Of a DNA stretch of 64,000 nucleotides, positions 49,152 to 59,605 are shown piece after piece. The notes under the pieces were generated by a model, which saw only the letters and a program-made list of their open reading frames with translations, made no database searches and had not been told where the DNA came from. Each line of letters starts with the position of its first letter. The first letter of the stretch is position 1. The position numbers were made by a program, and so were the translations under genes. The DNA lies in contig NC_081842.1 of the NCBI RefSeq assembly GCF_963259705.1, forward strand, positions 42,786,803 to 42,850,802, read 5' to 3'. Source of the DNA: Myotis daubentonii. Lineage: Eukaryota; Chordata; Mammalia; Chiroptera; Vespertilionidae.

Positions 49152-49867
49152 TGTGGTAGGCAGTTAGACAGACATGAGCAGAGCAAGGACAATGGGCAGG
49201 TACAGGAGGTCCCCAGGGTGGCCTAGCAACAGACAATCACCTGTGGGTGACTTTTCCTCCCCTCGCAAACAGTTGGACACAGTGGTTGGGACCCCCTGAT
49301 CTTTCCTCCCTAGAAATAACATCTATGCCTCCGTTGTATGTATTTCAGCTCCAGCCCTAGATAAGCAACAAAACCAACCACAGCTGACCTCAGAGCCAGC
49401 TGCATTGAATAATGACCCCCTGCCCTGGTGCCAGCCAATCAATCAGTGGAGACCACAATCCAGAAAGGACGCACCTGGAAAACTGCTGAATATTCTATTG
49501 AGATCTTCCCCTGGGAGCTCCCCTAAACTCTCCACCCTTAAGGCCCTTAGGATGGAGGACCCAGTGCGCTCGCTCTCCTGGGAGCACACCTGTGCCTTTC
49601 CCTCCCCCCTTCCTGCTCCTTACCATCAGCTTCCTCACTCCCAAACTCCAAGGGCCCTTCCTTTGCCTCCACAACTGTTTCCTAAGCCCATTTCTTCTAG
49701 GAATTACTTTTTCTACCGCCGTGATTTACCAAATAAATGTTCTCTTACAGTTTGGGTCTTGGCTCTGAATTCTTTCTTAGCCAGAACCCAAGTACCGAGG
49801 TTGCTGAACCCAGGTTTGGTCTGACCCCACTGGTCCAACATCTAGTGCCTTCCAGCTGCCTGCAACA
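49152..49867 (+). mobile_element. solo LTR of an endogenous retrovirus, 716 bp
   Basis: TG (tgtggtaggcag) to CA (gcctgcaaca), flanked by the 4-bp duplication aaag on both sides, as for gammaretrovirus-like (ERV1) insertions. 'aataaatgttctcttacag' near 49731 would supply the poly(A) signal. No internal viral genes are present. Confidence 0.85.
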
Positions 49868-50049
49868 AAAGAAACAATAACTTGTGAATAACTGACAAGA
49901 CAGGCAGGTTTGGGCTAAAGGAAGTCCACCTAGGGCTAGGAAGTCCTTATCTTCCTTGACTAGGTGGGTAAGACTTAGTTTACCGAGGTTTGCTTGCATA
50001 TTACCCTGGTGCCAGATCTCTGATCTCTGGGCTCATAAGAGTCTGTCTT

Positions 50050-50305
50050 GCCCTAGCCAGTTTGGCTCAGGAGATAGACCGCCGGCCTGCGGACCAAAGG
50101 GTCCCGGGTTTGATTCCAGTTAAGGGCATGTACCTGGGTTGCAGGCTCCTCCCCAACCTGGGCCCTGGACCTGGGCCCTGGTTGGGGCATGTGCAGGAGG
50201 CAACTAATTGGTGTGTTTCTCTCACATCGATATTTCTGTTTTTCCCTGTCTCATCTACTCTCTAAAAATCAATGGGAAAATATACTCAGGTGAGGTTTAA
50301 AAAAA
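50050..50305 (+). repeat. Ves SINE, long variant
   Basis: 'gccctagccagtttggctcag' head with a duplicated 'tgggccctgg' stretch at 50159-50180; tail 'tactcaggtgaggtttaaa'. Confidence 0.88.
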
Positions 50306-51267
50306 AAATAGGGTCTGTCTCCAGGAAATGAGATATTTATCTCTTGCCTTTACGTAGAAAAGTGGAAACATTTTCTCCTTTTACTGCTTCTTAATTGCCT
50401 TTAGCCCAAAATAACTTATATGTCAAAGAGGCATATATCGTGGTGACATATTCTGGTTTCCCTTAAGACCCTTCCTAGACCTTCACTTTAATTTAGATGA
50501 CCTTTATGTGTGCTTTAATACTGCTCTATGCATATTAGTAAAATAGCACTGCATTCATTCCATAAGTACTTATTAAGCATCCCTACTGTATGGCAGGCAA
50601 TGTACTGATTCTGGAGTGTATTTTAGAAAACACTGTCTCTGACATCAGAGATCCTACTCTATTGGGAGAAAAGGGACCAAGCAAATAAACAGGCAATTGC
50701 AAGACACTGGGGGAAAGTGCTAGAACTAGGGAAGAGGGCTCTGTGGGAGTTTAGAGGAAGGGAAATAACACAGTTGAGAGATGAGGAGTAGGAACCAAGA
50801 GAGAAGACTCCCCAGAGAAACTGAGGTAGGTCAGCAAGAGAAGTGAAGGGCCAAAATGTTCTAGATAGAAAGAGCCGCATTTGTGATGTCTTCCAGGGCA
50901 TGACTTGGGGAAACTAAAATAAATTCACTTTGGTTATGCCATAGGTATCAAGTCTGGGATTTGGGTTTTAGCCTCTTTGCAAGCCCGTAAGTTTGGGTGC
51001 TGAGGGAAACCAGAAGACTCTTGAGTCCGAGATGTAAGCTTATTGCCCACAGCCCAACACGCAGTGTGAGCACTATGTTTGCGTGGGCTTCCCGTGTTCT
51101 CTAAGTCCCACAGCAGCAATGCCATGGGCCAGAAGGATGCTGAACATGCAGTAGATCTGCATCTCAACTGAACTGGGGTATCTACCATTTTCATGGTAAG
51201 CGGTAAGCAAGCAAACAACCTTGGAAGATAAAGATGTTTTTCTCCAGAGCACAGGCACAGGTTTGTT
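50306..51267. other. intergenic, no recognised element
   Basis: Unique sequence; nothing supported. Confidence 0.4.
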
Positions 51268-51460
51268 GAGTGGTTCTCAACCTTCCTAATGCCGCAACCC
51301 TTTAATACAGTTCCTCATGTTGTGGTGGCCCCCCAACCATAACATTATTTTCGTTGCTACTTCATTACTGTAATGTTGCTACCGTTATGAATCGTCCTGT
51401 AAATATCTGATGTGCAGGATGTGTTTTCATTGTTCGCGACCCACAGGCTGAGAATTGCTG
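51268..51460. mobile_element. hAT element, third family, internally deleted
   Basis: 'gagtggttctcaacc' to 'aggctgagaattgctg'; flanks gtttgttg/gtttatag are partly alike. Confidence 0.82.
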
Positions 51461-51818
51461 GTTTATAGCCTTGTGTTTAGTCTCCCTGGGCTAAGTGGCT
51501 AACAGCACAACGATTGAAGTGTGTAGGCCAGTGGCTCACACAACAGAAATTTATTTCTCACAGTTCTGGAGGGTGGAAGTCTGAGGTCAAGGTGCTAGCA
51601 TGGTCAAGTTCTGCTGGGAGCTCCTTGCTGTGTCCTCACATTGGCAGAGAGACAGCAAGCTCTCTGGTGTCTCTCCTTCAAGGAACACTAATCCCATCAC
51701 GAGGGCCCACCCTCATGATCTCATCTACACCTGATTATCTTCCAAAGGCCCATCTCCAAATACCATCACATTGAGGATTAGGGCTTCAACATGTAAATTT
51801 TAAAATTAAGGGGGACAT

Positions 51819-52033
51819 GCCTGGCCGGTGTGGCTCAGTGGTTGAGTGTCAACCTAAGAACCTGGAAGTCTCGGTTTGATTCCGGGTCAGGGCACACGCC
51901 TGGGTTGCAGGCTCAATCCCCCGAGTGAGGTGTGCAGGAGGCAGCCAACCAATGATTCTCTCTCATCATTGATGTTTCTATCTCTCTCTCCCTCTCCTTC
52001 CTCTCTGAATTCAATAAAAACGTATATTAAAAT
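51819..52033 (+). repeat. Ves SINE
   Basis: Perfect target duplication aaattaagggggacat (51803-51818, 52034-52049). Confidence 0.95.
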
Positions 52034-52070
52034 AAATTAAGGGGGACATAACTTAGTCCATAACACTTTG

Positions 52071-52288
52071 TTTTGTTTTAAATATATTTTTAATGATTTC
52101 AGAGAGGACGGGAGAGGGAGAGAGAGAGAAACATTGATGAGAGAGAATCATGGGTCAGCTGCCTCCTGCACGCCCCCTACTGGGGATCAAGCCCACAACC
52201 TGGGCATGTGCCCTGAGCAGGAATTGAACCTGGGACCCTTCAGTCTGCAGGCTGACGCTCTATCCACTGAGCCAAACCGGCTAGGGCA
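52071..52288 (-). repeat. Ves SINE (minus)
   Basis: Flanked by 'agtccataacactttg' and 'agtccatagcactttg'. Confidence 0.94.
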
Positions 52289-52304
52289 AGTCCATAGCAC
52301 TTTG

Positions 52305-53467
52305 GAAGATAAAGATACTGTTGCCCTCCAGAGCAAAGGCACACTTACTGCCTATTATAAAAGATTTCAATTCCCTGACCTCAGCATTCCTCTCCTATAA
52401 TGCAACCCAGCAACCCAGCCCACCGAGTGTGCAGGTGTCCTGCAGCCCTCTCTGAGTTGCCCCATGGGAATTGGAACTCAGGGACCCAACACAGAAATGC
52501 TGACACTCCAGCTAATGCTATTGCTATGAGCAATAAACTGTCCTTCATCTCTGACTCAAAAGTCTCGTGTTTTCTACCAGCATCCATAAAACTGTCAGGC
52601 TGACGTGTTAACTTTCAAGTAGGGTAAACTATCAGAGCACGCACAGCCAGCTCCTAAGTGGGACCTATTGTCAACAGAGTAAAGTCCAAAGCTGTCGGTA
52701 ATTTTTATGGGTTTCTTTGAGCTACACTGATGACAATCGCCCGGAAGCAAGATTAAAAACTGCCCTGGAGAATGACCGTTTTACAGTTTCTTTTATGGAT
52801 TTGTAGTTAAGGAAGATTACATGAAGGTGGGAGAAAGCAAGGTTGGGATTGAATTACAGGATAGTTAACAAGCATCTGTGCTCCTGGGGAGTGGTTATGC
52901 CTCCGAGGGGATCTTAAAAAGATGATTACTCTGGCATTTCAAGGGCGTATTAACCTAGATGCACAAGAACAATGAACAGGGTTTGCTTAAGGCAAAGATA
53001 AACGTTTTACTAAAGAAATGATACGCCTGAGGTGTGCTACCACCATGACCTACCCAGTTAGGAATTTATGATCAAATCACCCTGAGAGGTTATTTTCTAT
53101 AAATCCCCCCCCCCCTTTTTGTCTACACTGAAATGTTCATTTCAGAGGGAGAGCTTCCATAGGTGCTGACAAGAACTTGGGGTGGTCATAGGCTAATGGC
53201 TGAAGAGGAATGAAACTGGAAGTTATAAAGATGAGGAAGCTCAGAGCGTGAGAGACCCGGATGTTGACTGGGCTGTTTACATTAACTTGGGGTCACTAGG
53301 GTGACAGCAGGACCTGGAGTGGAATCCTGAGATGTCAATGAGAGTGACAGTGAGCAGGTGATTGATAGTGCTGGAGAAGTGCTAGAGATACAGTGCAGAA
53401 CGTCAACAGAGGAGAAATACATGCCCAAGGAGATCTGTGGACAGATGGTCTGAGAGAACCATTAGGC
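52305..53467. other. intergenic, no recognised gene
   Basis: 52380-52610 looks like part of a diverged LTR ('agcaataaactgtccttcat'). The rest is unassigned; poly(C) at 53107-53117. Confidence 0.4.
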
Positions 53468-53643
53468 CACCCTGGCCGGTGTGGCTCAGTTGGTTGAGCA
53501 TCATCTCATGTAACAAGAGGTCACCAGTTCAATGCCCCGTCAGGGCACATGCCCAGGTTGTGGGAGGTAGTAGATCAATGTGTTTCTTTGTCCTTCTCCT
53601 TTCCTCTCTCTCTAAAAAAAAAAAAAAGAAATCAATAAAAACT
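53468..53643 (+). repeat. Ves SINE
   Basis: 'accctggccggtgtggctcag' region head and 'aaatcaataaaaacttg' tail. Confidence 0.88.
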
Positions 53644-53834
53644 TGTTTCTTAAGCCCATTTCTTCTAGGAATTACTTTTTCTATCTTTGTGATTTTATCA
53701 ATAAATGTTCTCTTACATTTTGAGTCTTGGCTCTGGATTCTTTCCTAGCCAGAACCCAAGTACCGAGGTTGCTGAGCCCAGGCTTGGTCTGACCCCACTG
53801 GTCAGACACCTGGTGCATTCCCACCACCTACAAC
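53644..53834 (+). mobile_element. 3' part of the same LTR family, truncated
   Basis: Matches the last 190 bp of the 49152 LTR, from 'aagcccatttcttctagg' to 'cacctacaaca'. It retains the uninterrupted 'atcaataaatgttctc' site where the minus copy has a Helitron. Confidence 0.85.
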
Positions 53835-54059
53835 AAAAGTACAGGCAGCGCTCTGCAAACACCACACATCCCCTCATTGTTATTGAGTTAATTGTTGACT
53901 GTTAGCTATCCTATGCCCAACTATGTAAAAGAAGTACATATGTGTCTATCATTTTACTGTTTATTCAATCCCAGAGGTCTTCCCACTTTGCTTTCTCCCA
54001 CCTCCCTAATTGATCACCAATGGATTTCATGTAACCCACATATAGCTCCTCTTTTGATT

Positions 54060-54200
54060 GCAATGAATAAAATAAGGTGCAAAACTGCCATTCTCTGGAG
54101 CAGTATCTCAATCTGTGGAGATTTTGCTTCCCAGCAATTGTCGTCAGTTTGGCTCAAATAAACTCACAACAATTCTTCACAGGTTTGAATGTTTCTTACG
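54060..54200 (+). repeat. possible LTR fragment
   Basis: 'tttggctcaaataaactcac' resembles an LTR poly(A) region; family not recognised. Confidence 0.35.
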
Positions 54201-54591
54201 TTGACACTCTAAAAAAGTCCATTAAAAACCTTATGAAAGATATTATAAAGGATCCAGATGCATTGCCATATAAAGAGGTACACAGAGCAAGATCCAGAAG
54301 GCCCCAGCACAGGCACTTCTGTCCCCACGGAACTGGAGTGCACCACCCTCCCAGCACATGGACGTACTCACCAACCAGAAAACTCATCCAATTGTTTGTT
54401 CCAGTCTTTACAGAAATTAATCTTCAGTCTCTCCCCACCCCTTTCCTGTGTGGGGCTGAAAGTTCCAACCCTCTGTTGTAGGCTGGAGAACGGCACCAGA
54501 CGGGGTCAGATTAGAACTGAGCTCAGCAACCTGGCACTTGGGTTCTGTCTAGGAAAGAATTCAGAGCCAAGACTCAAACTATAAGAGAACA

Positions 54592-55036
54592 TCATCATAA
54601 TAAAGGCTAATATGCAAATGGTCATCACGCTGTGACTCATAACTACTGATCAGCAGGGACCTGAGGCTGCGTGGCGCCTGGCCAGGGTGGGGCACCTCAG
54701 GCCGTGCCCCCCGCCCTGTCGCCGGAGCAGGGGACCTGAGGCTGCGCTGGGGGACCTGAAGCTGCGCCCCCGCCCGGCGGGACTTGACGGGGTGGGGCCG
54801 GCCGGGTCCGGGTCTCCTGCGATTTCGAAGCATGTGTGCGGGTGGGCAAGGACTTGATTTTGGGTCCCACAGTGCACCCCAGACTCTGACAGGAGGGAGG
54901 TTTTCATATACATTTTACTAATTTTCTTTCATCTCTGACACTTCTATTATAGAGAGAGGGCAAATAGCAATATTAAAATATTTCCTCTAATTAATTCCCT
55001 TTTAATGTGTATGAATTTTGTGCACCGGGCCCCTAG
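54592..55036 (+). mobile_element. HeliBat-type Helitron inside the LTR, 445 bp
   Basis: Starts TC ('tcatcataataaaggctaat') after host A and ends 'gtgcaccgggcccctag' before host T. The interrupted host sequence 'aagagaaca' + 'tttattga' is found whole, reversed, at 53700-53715. The interior has a GC-rich block at 54650-54830 and no CTCF-core pair. Confidence 0.93.
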
Positions 55037-55598
55037 TTTATTGATAAAATCACAGGGAAGAAGTAATTCCTAGAAGAAATGGGCTGAGGAAACAAATTAT
55101 AGAGGCAGAGGAAGGGCCCTTGGAGCTTGGGAGTGAGGAAGGTAATGGTAACACCTGGGGAATGGAAATGGCGCGGAGGGAAGGGAAAGGTGCTGGGCCT
55201 GTGTGCTAAATGCTGGGTCCTCCATCCTGAGGGCCTTAAGGGTGGAGAGTTTAGGGGAGCTCCCAGGGGAAGATCTCAGTAGAATCGTCAGCAGTTCTCC
55301 AGGTGTTTCCTTTCAGGATTGTGGTCTCCACTGATTGGCACCAGGGCAGGGGGTCGTTGTTCAATGCAGCTGGCCCTGAGGTCAGCTGTAGCTGGTTTGG
55401 TTGCTCTTCTGAGCCTGGAGCTGAAATACAACTGAGGTCTAGATATTATCTCTAGGGAGGAAAGGTCAGGGGGTCCAAATCCCTTGACCATCTATATGCT
55501 GGGGTAGGAAAGGTCACCTGGGGACTAGGTCCCACCCTACATTTGTCCTTTGCTAGGCACCCAGGGCCTTCCGCCCCGGTGACCTTCTGTGCCTAGCC

Positions 55599-55811
55599 CC
55601 GTAGTCGGCAAACTGCGGCTCTCGAGCCACATGCGGCTCTTTGGCCCCTTGAGTGTGGCTCTTCCTAAGCCTTAGGAGTACCCTAATGAAGTTAATAACA
55701 ATGTACCTACCTATATAGTTTAAGTTTAAAAAATTTGGCTCTCAAAAGAAATTTCAATCGTTGTACTCTTGATATTTGGCTGTGTTGACTAATGAGTTTG
55801 CCGACCACTGG
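55599..55811 (-). mobile_element. nonautonomous hAT element (first family) inside the LTR
   Basis: 'cgtagtcggcaaac' to 'gtttgccgaccactg'; flanks share 'ctagcc' ('gcctagcc'/'gctagcct'). Confidence 0.9.
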
Positions 55812-55859
55812 CTAGCCTACATCATCCTTGCTCTGCTCCTGTCTAAATGCCTGCCACAG

Positions 55860-56395
55860 ATTGACCTTTGTTAGGGACAAATACTGCCTTAGGACATGAC
55901 TACCCACCATGAACCGCCTTTAGTTGAAAAGTGTTCATTTCAGACCAGCCTATGTGGTTACTTTAAGTCTCCCAGTTTGTGAGGCCATGACACAGGCCTC
56001 CCCCACAGTTTAGTTTGTGGCTCCTTTTCATCCGCACAGTAATGATTGATAGCTTACTAGTGAGAAACATTGGCTTACTCATATGTCCGTCTTTTAAGTA
56101 ACTCAAAGGAGCAAGGCGAGACTTCTCAGGACCCTGCAGCTTCACCGAAGCAACGCTGCCATGTGGACTCGGGTGGGCACTCGGTCTTTCACCCACATGG
56201 GGCAGAGCCAAGCCTCTATCTATCAGGCTTCTCACCCAGCCAGCACCTGCCCCCTTCCCCCCAACAGATAAATGTGTGCAGGGCCTGAGAGCAGCCAGAG
56301 AAGACCCATGGTTGTACCATTTTACATTCTGTATGGGAGTTCCAGTACCTTGGGATTGTCAGGGTTTTGTTTTTAGCAATTCTAATAGGTGTGTA
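55860..56395. other. intergenic, no recognised element
   Basis: Unique sequence; nothing supported. Confidence 0.4.
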
Positions 56396-56431
56396 TTGGC
56401 ATCTTATTTTTTTTTAAGTAGCTACTCTTTT

Positions 56432-56652
56432 AAAAATATATATATATATTATTGATTTTTTTACAGAGAGGGAGGGAGAGGGATAGAGAGTTAGAAACAT
56501 CAATGAGAGAGAAACATCGATCAGCTGCCTCTTACACACCCCCTACTGGGGATGTGCCCGAAACCAAGGTAAATGCCCTTGACTGGAATCGAACCCGGGA
56601 CCTTTCAGTCCGCAGGCCGGCGCTCTATCCACTGAGCCAAACCAGTTAGGGC
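56432..56652 (-). repeat. Ves SINE (minus), first of three at one site
   Basis: Tail (TA)n 'attgatttttttacagagag' to 'gccaaaccagttagggc'. Confidence 0.92.
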
Positions 56653-56666
56653 AGCATTTTATTTTT

Positions 56667-56883
56667 TAAAAAAATATATTTGTATTGATTTTTACAGAGA
56701 GGAAAGGAAAGGGATAGAGAGTCAGAAACATCAATGAGAGAGAAACATCGATCAGCTGCCTCCTGCACACCCCCCACTGGGTATGTGCCCGTAAGCAAGG
56801 CACATGCCCTTGACCGGAATCGAACCTGGGACCCTTCAGTCCGCAGGCCGACGCTCTATCCACTGAGCCAAACTGGTCAGGGC
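56667..56883 (-). repeat. Ves SINE (minus), second at the site
   Basis: 'tttgtattgatttttacagag' region to 'gccaaactggtcagggc'. Preceded by 'gcattttattttt' and followed by 'gcatcttatttttatt'. Confidence 0.92.
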
Positions 56884-56895
56884 GAGCATCTTATT

Positions 56896-57064
56896 TTTAT
56901 TGATTGATTTGAGAGAGAAGGGAGAGAGAGAAACATTTATTTGTTATTCCACTTATTCATGCATTCATTGGGTGATCCCTGTATGTGTCCCAACGGGGGA
57001 TCGATCCCGCAACTGTGGGGTGTCAGGAGGATGCTCTAACCAACTGAGCTACCAGGCCAACTGG
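56896..57064 (-). repeat. older SINE (minus), third at the site
   Basis: 'tattgattgatttgagagag' to 'gagctaccaggccaactgg', followed by 'catcttattttatttcc'. Confidence 0.85.
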
Positions 57065-57614
57065 CATCTTATTTTATTTCCTTAATACAGGTTATTCTTT
57101 TTAAATAAACAAGACTTTTCTGGACACACAATGTCTCAAATCTTGGCAATCCTCAGGGGAAGTACGGAGTCCTTGGTGGAGAACTTGGAGGGAAGCAGTG
57201 GCACTGGCTGCTGGCTGTACCTGATGGGAGAATAGGATGTTTTTTCGTCCTAGGTCTGCAGGGACCGGCACGTCTTCCCTCTGGTCAGCAGAGGGCAGGA
57301 GAGGGCAGAAAATAAGCTGCCCAGTTTGGGGCTTACCAGACACCAGCATCGATTGTATTTGGACACATTGTTATATTTACAGTTTTGCTCAAATGCCATT
57401 GCCACCGAACCTACTTAACTGCTACCTTGTGAGACTTGACAAATTAACCGTGTGTAATGATTCAGTGCCAAACCTTAACTAACCTCGTAACATCCTTCCA
57501 TGCCAAAGCGTAACTAACCTAACCTAACTGAACCTCCCAAACTGAGCTACCTTTGTAGAACCCTTAATAAGTCTACTCTGTAATGACACTCTGAAGAGTG
57601 AGCTTGTGTTAGGG

Positions 57615-57833
57615 CAGTGGTTCTCAACCTTGGCTGCACATTAGAATCACATTAGAATCTTTAAAATCCTGATTTCTGGGCCCCATCCTCTGGAAATTCT
57701 GTTTCTTTGTTACTAATGTTGTGGCCCCACCCCATAACAAAGAAACAGAATTTCCGGAGGATGAGGCCCAGAAATCAGGATTTTAAAAGGATTCCCAGGT
57801 GATTCTAATGTGCAGCCAAGGTTGAGAACCACT
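57615..57833. mobile_element. palindromic hAT (MER5-like) MITE
   Basis: Left arm 57615-57712 and right arm 57735-57833 are long inverted copies (cagtggttctcaaccttgg against its reverse) around a 22-bp loop. Flanks tgttaggg and tgttgggg are an 8-bp duplication with one mismatch. Confidence 0.88.
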
Positions 57834-57979
57834 CTGTTGGGGGAACTCATAAGCAGCTGAGCTAGGTGGGTCTCTGTTCTTCATCGCCTCCAACTTTGCA
57901 GGAGCCAAGACACACCAAGGAAAGATGGAGGGGGATAGGTTTCCCACCCACCAGCTAGCTGTGAGCACTCTCCCTAGGG

Positions 57980-58216
57980 CAGTGATGGCGAACCTTTTGA
58001 GCTCGGCGTGTCAGCATTTTGAAAAACCCTAACTTAACTCTGGTGCCGTGTCACATATAGAAATTTTTTTATATTTGCAACCATATTTGCAAACAAAGAC
58101 TTATATTTTTGATATTTATTTTATATACTTAAATGCCATTTAACAAAGAAAAATCAACCAAAAAAATGAGTTTGCATGTCACCTCTGACACGCGTGTCAT
58201 AGGTTCGCCATCACTG
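57980..58216. mobile_element. nonautonomous hAT element, second family
   Basis: cagtgatggcgaacc to 'ggttcgccatcactg'; perfect 8-bp duplication ccctaggg (57972-57979, 58217-58224). Confidence 0.95.
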
Positions 58217-58239
58217 CCCTAGGGCCTGGGACAGGGAAA

Positions 58240-58662
58240 CTCGGATGGTCCTGCACAGATTTCCTGGGGCTGGGGCTGGGGCTGGGGCTGCAGAGTGCCC
58301 TGAAGATGTACTCCAGTCTGAGCCCCTGGCTCCCGTCTGGCAGTGGAACCGAAAGGTCCTAAGAAGGGTGGCAAACATCAGGAAGAGCTCCATCCTAGCC
58401 AGCTGGTCCCCTGGGCACACCCCATGCCCTGGAAGCAGAGGGAAAGGTCAGAGGGTGGCAGCTGTCCCTGTCCTACCACACCCCCTACCCACCACCCATG
58501 CCACAGCGTTGTGCCCAGTACCAGCGGAGGATGGCAGACAGGCCTCACTGACCACAAAGTTTCCCACCTTGTCTGGGAAGTGACTGGGGTTGAACTGTTG
58601 GGGGTCTCCCAATACTCGGGGTCATAGAGCACAGAGGCCAGGTTAGGCAAGATGATGCTGCC
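58240..58662 (-). pseudogene. CYP2AB1P: CYP2AB1-like cytochrome P450 remnant (last two exons)
   Basis: Minus strand. Exon 8 remnant 58662-58522: GSIILPNLASVLYDPEYWETP, then a one-base shift to a frame reading QFNPSHFPDK and later GNFVVSEACLPSSAG. Exon 9 remnant 58428 to about 58240: HGVCPGDQLARMELFLMF, the heme-binding loop with its cysteine, but Gly where the family has Arg two residues before Cys; after TFRFH a further frameshift separates GLRLEYIF from the C-terminal Pro/Gln run. Phases at the exon junction fit the CYP2 pattern. At least two frameshifts make it a pseudogene. The AB1 subfamily call rests on its position next to PARL (CYP2AB1P in human 3q27, from memory). Upstream exons were not found. 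Confidence 0.8.
58257..58290. repeat. hexanucleotide repeat (ggggct)n
   Basis: About four copies of ggggct inside the P450 exon 9 remnant, encoding its Pro/Ala or Pro/Gln run. Confidence 0.85.
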
Positions 58663-58972
58663 CTGCACAGAGGAGCTGGTGTGGCCCAGGGGGCCTCAGC
58701 TGGCCCAGCACCCAGCCCTGACACTGGGCTGCAGTGAGCTTGGCGAGCCCCCCATGTGCTGGTGAGTCGCCCAGGGGCCAGGGGGCCTCATGGAGACTCC
58801 ACAGGTGGGTCCTCTCTGGGTTCCCTCCCTCCACGTCAGTGCAGTGGCTGAGCACCTCTACCCTAAAAGCTCCCAACCCAGGCCAGACATGGCCACTGCA
58901 TTCCTATTTGGGATGCATGGAGAAGCTGTAGGCATGACTGGAGGGGACCAAGTTCTGCACAGGGCAACATAC

Positions 58973-58974
<2 letters not shown>

Positions 58975-59023
<49 letters not shown>
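58975..59023. repeat. (TG)n microsatellite
   Basis: Uninterrupted dinucleotide run of about 24 units. Confidence 0.97.
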
Positions 59024-59031
<8 letters not shown>

Positions 59032-59560
59032 AGAAATGACATGGCAGACAGACTAAGAGGAAGAAAGACCGAGTAATGAGAAGGAGGGGAGACACAAAGC
59101 TTCACTCTAGGCCTGGGGAGAGGAGAGGTAAACCCTAACCCTACCCCTCACTGTTCCTCAAAGGAGAAGTGAGTGATTGGAAAGAGAATCTGATCCGATG
59201 GGAGCCGAACGGAGCCAAAGGCTCCTTCTGTCGGTGATTTCTGCTCCTTTCCACATGGGCCCTGGGCTGACCAGGAGGCCAGGGTGGAGCCAGGATGGGG
59301 TTGGTTATGGAACCGGGACCTGGGACAATCAGGGGTTCTGAGGAGGGCTCATTTAACAACCACCAGAGAATTAAATCAACCGCCTCTGTGAGGGCCAGGG
59401 GACTAGCCATAGGAGTCTTGGTTTTGACAAAGGAATCTTGAAATTAAAAACAAAACTGAGCAGTGGTTAGAGCATCGGCCCGCAGACTGAAGGGTCCAGA
59501 TTTGATTGTGGTCAAGGGCACGTACCTCTGTTGCAGGCACATGCAGAAGGCAGCCAATCG

Positions 59561-59605
<45 letters not shown>

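Larger units (their letters stand above)
54474..55858 (-). mobile_element. LTR (minus) carrying a Helitron and a hAT element
   Basis: Reverse complement of the 49152 LTR from 'tgttgtagg' (3' end) to 'ctgccaca' (5' end). Removing the Helitron (445 bp) and nhAT (about 212 bp) leaves about 728 bp, matching the 716-bp solo LTR. No matching 4-bp flank was found. Confidence 0.85.

Noticed and set aside
49152..55858. Possibility that the LTR copies at 49152, 53644 and 54474 bracket a provirus.
   Set aside because: The 49152 copy has its own matching 4-bp duplications (solo LTR), the third is in opposite orientation, and no gag, pol or env reading frames lie between them.
57495..57545. Telomere-like ctaacctaacctaactgaacc stretch.
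   Set aside because: Irregular CCTAA pentamers, only two or three units, not TTAGGG; likely chance or a degenerate simple repeat.
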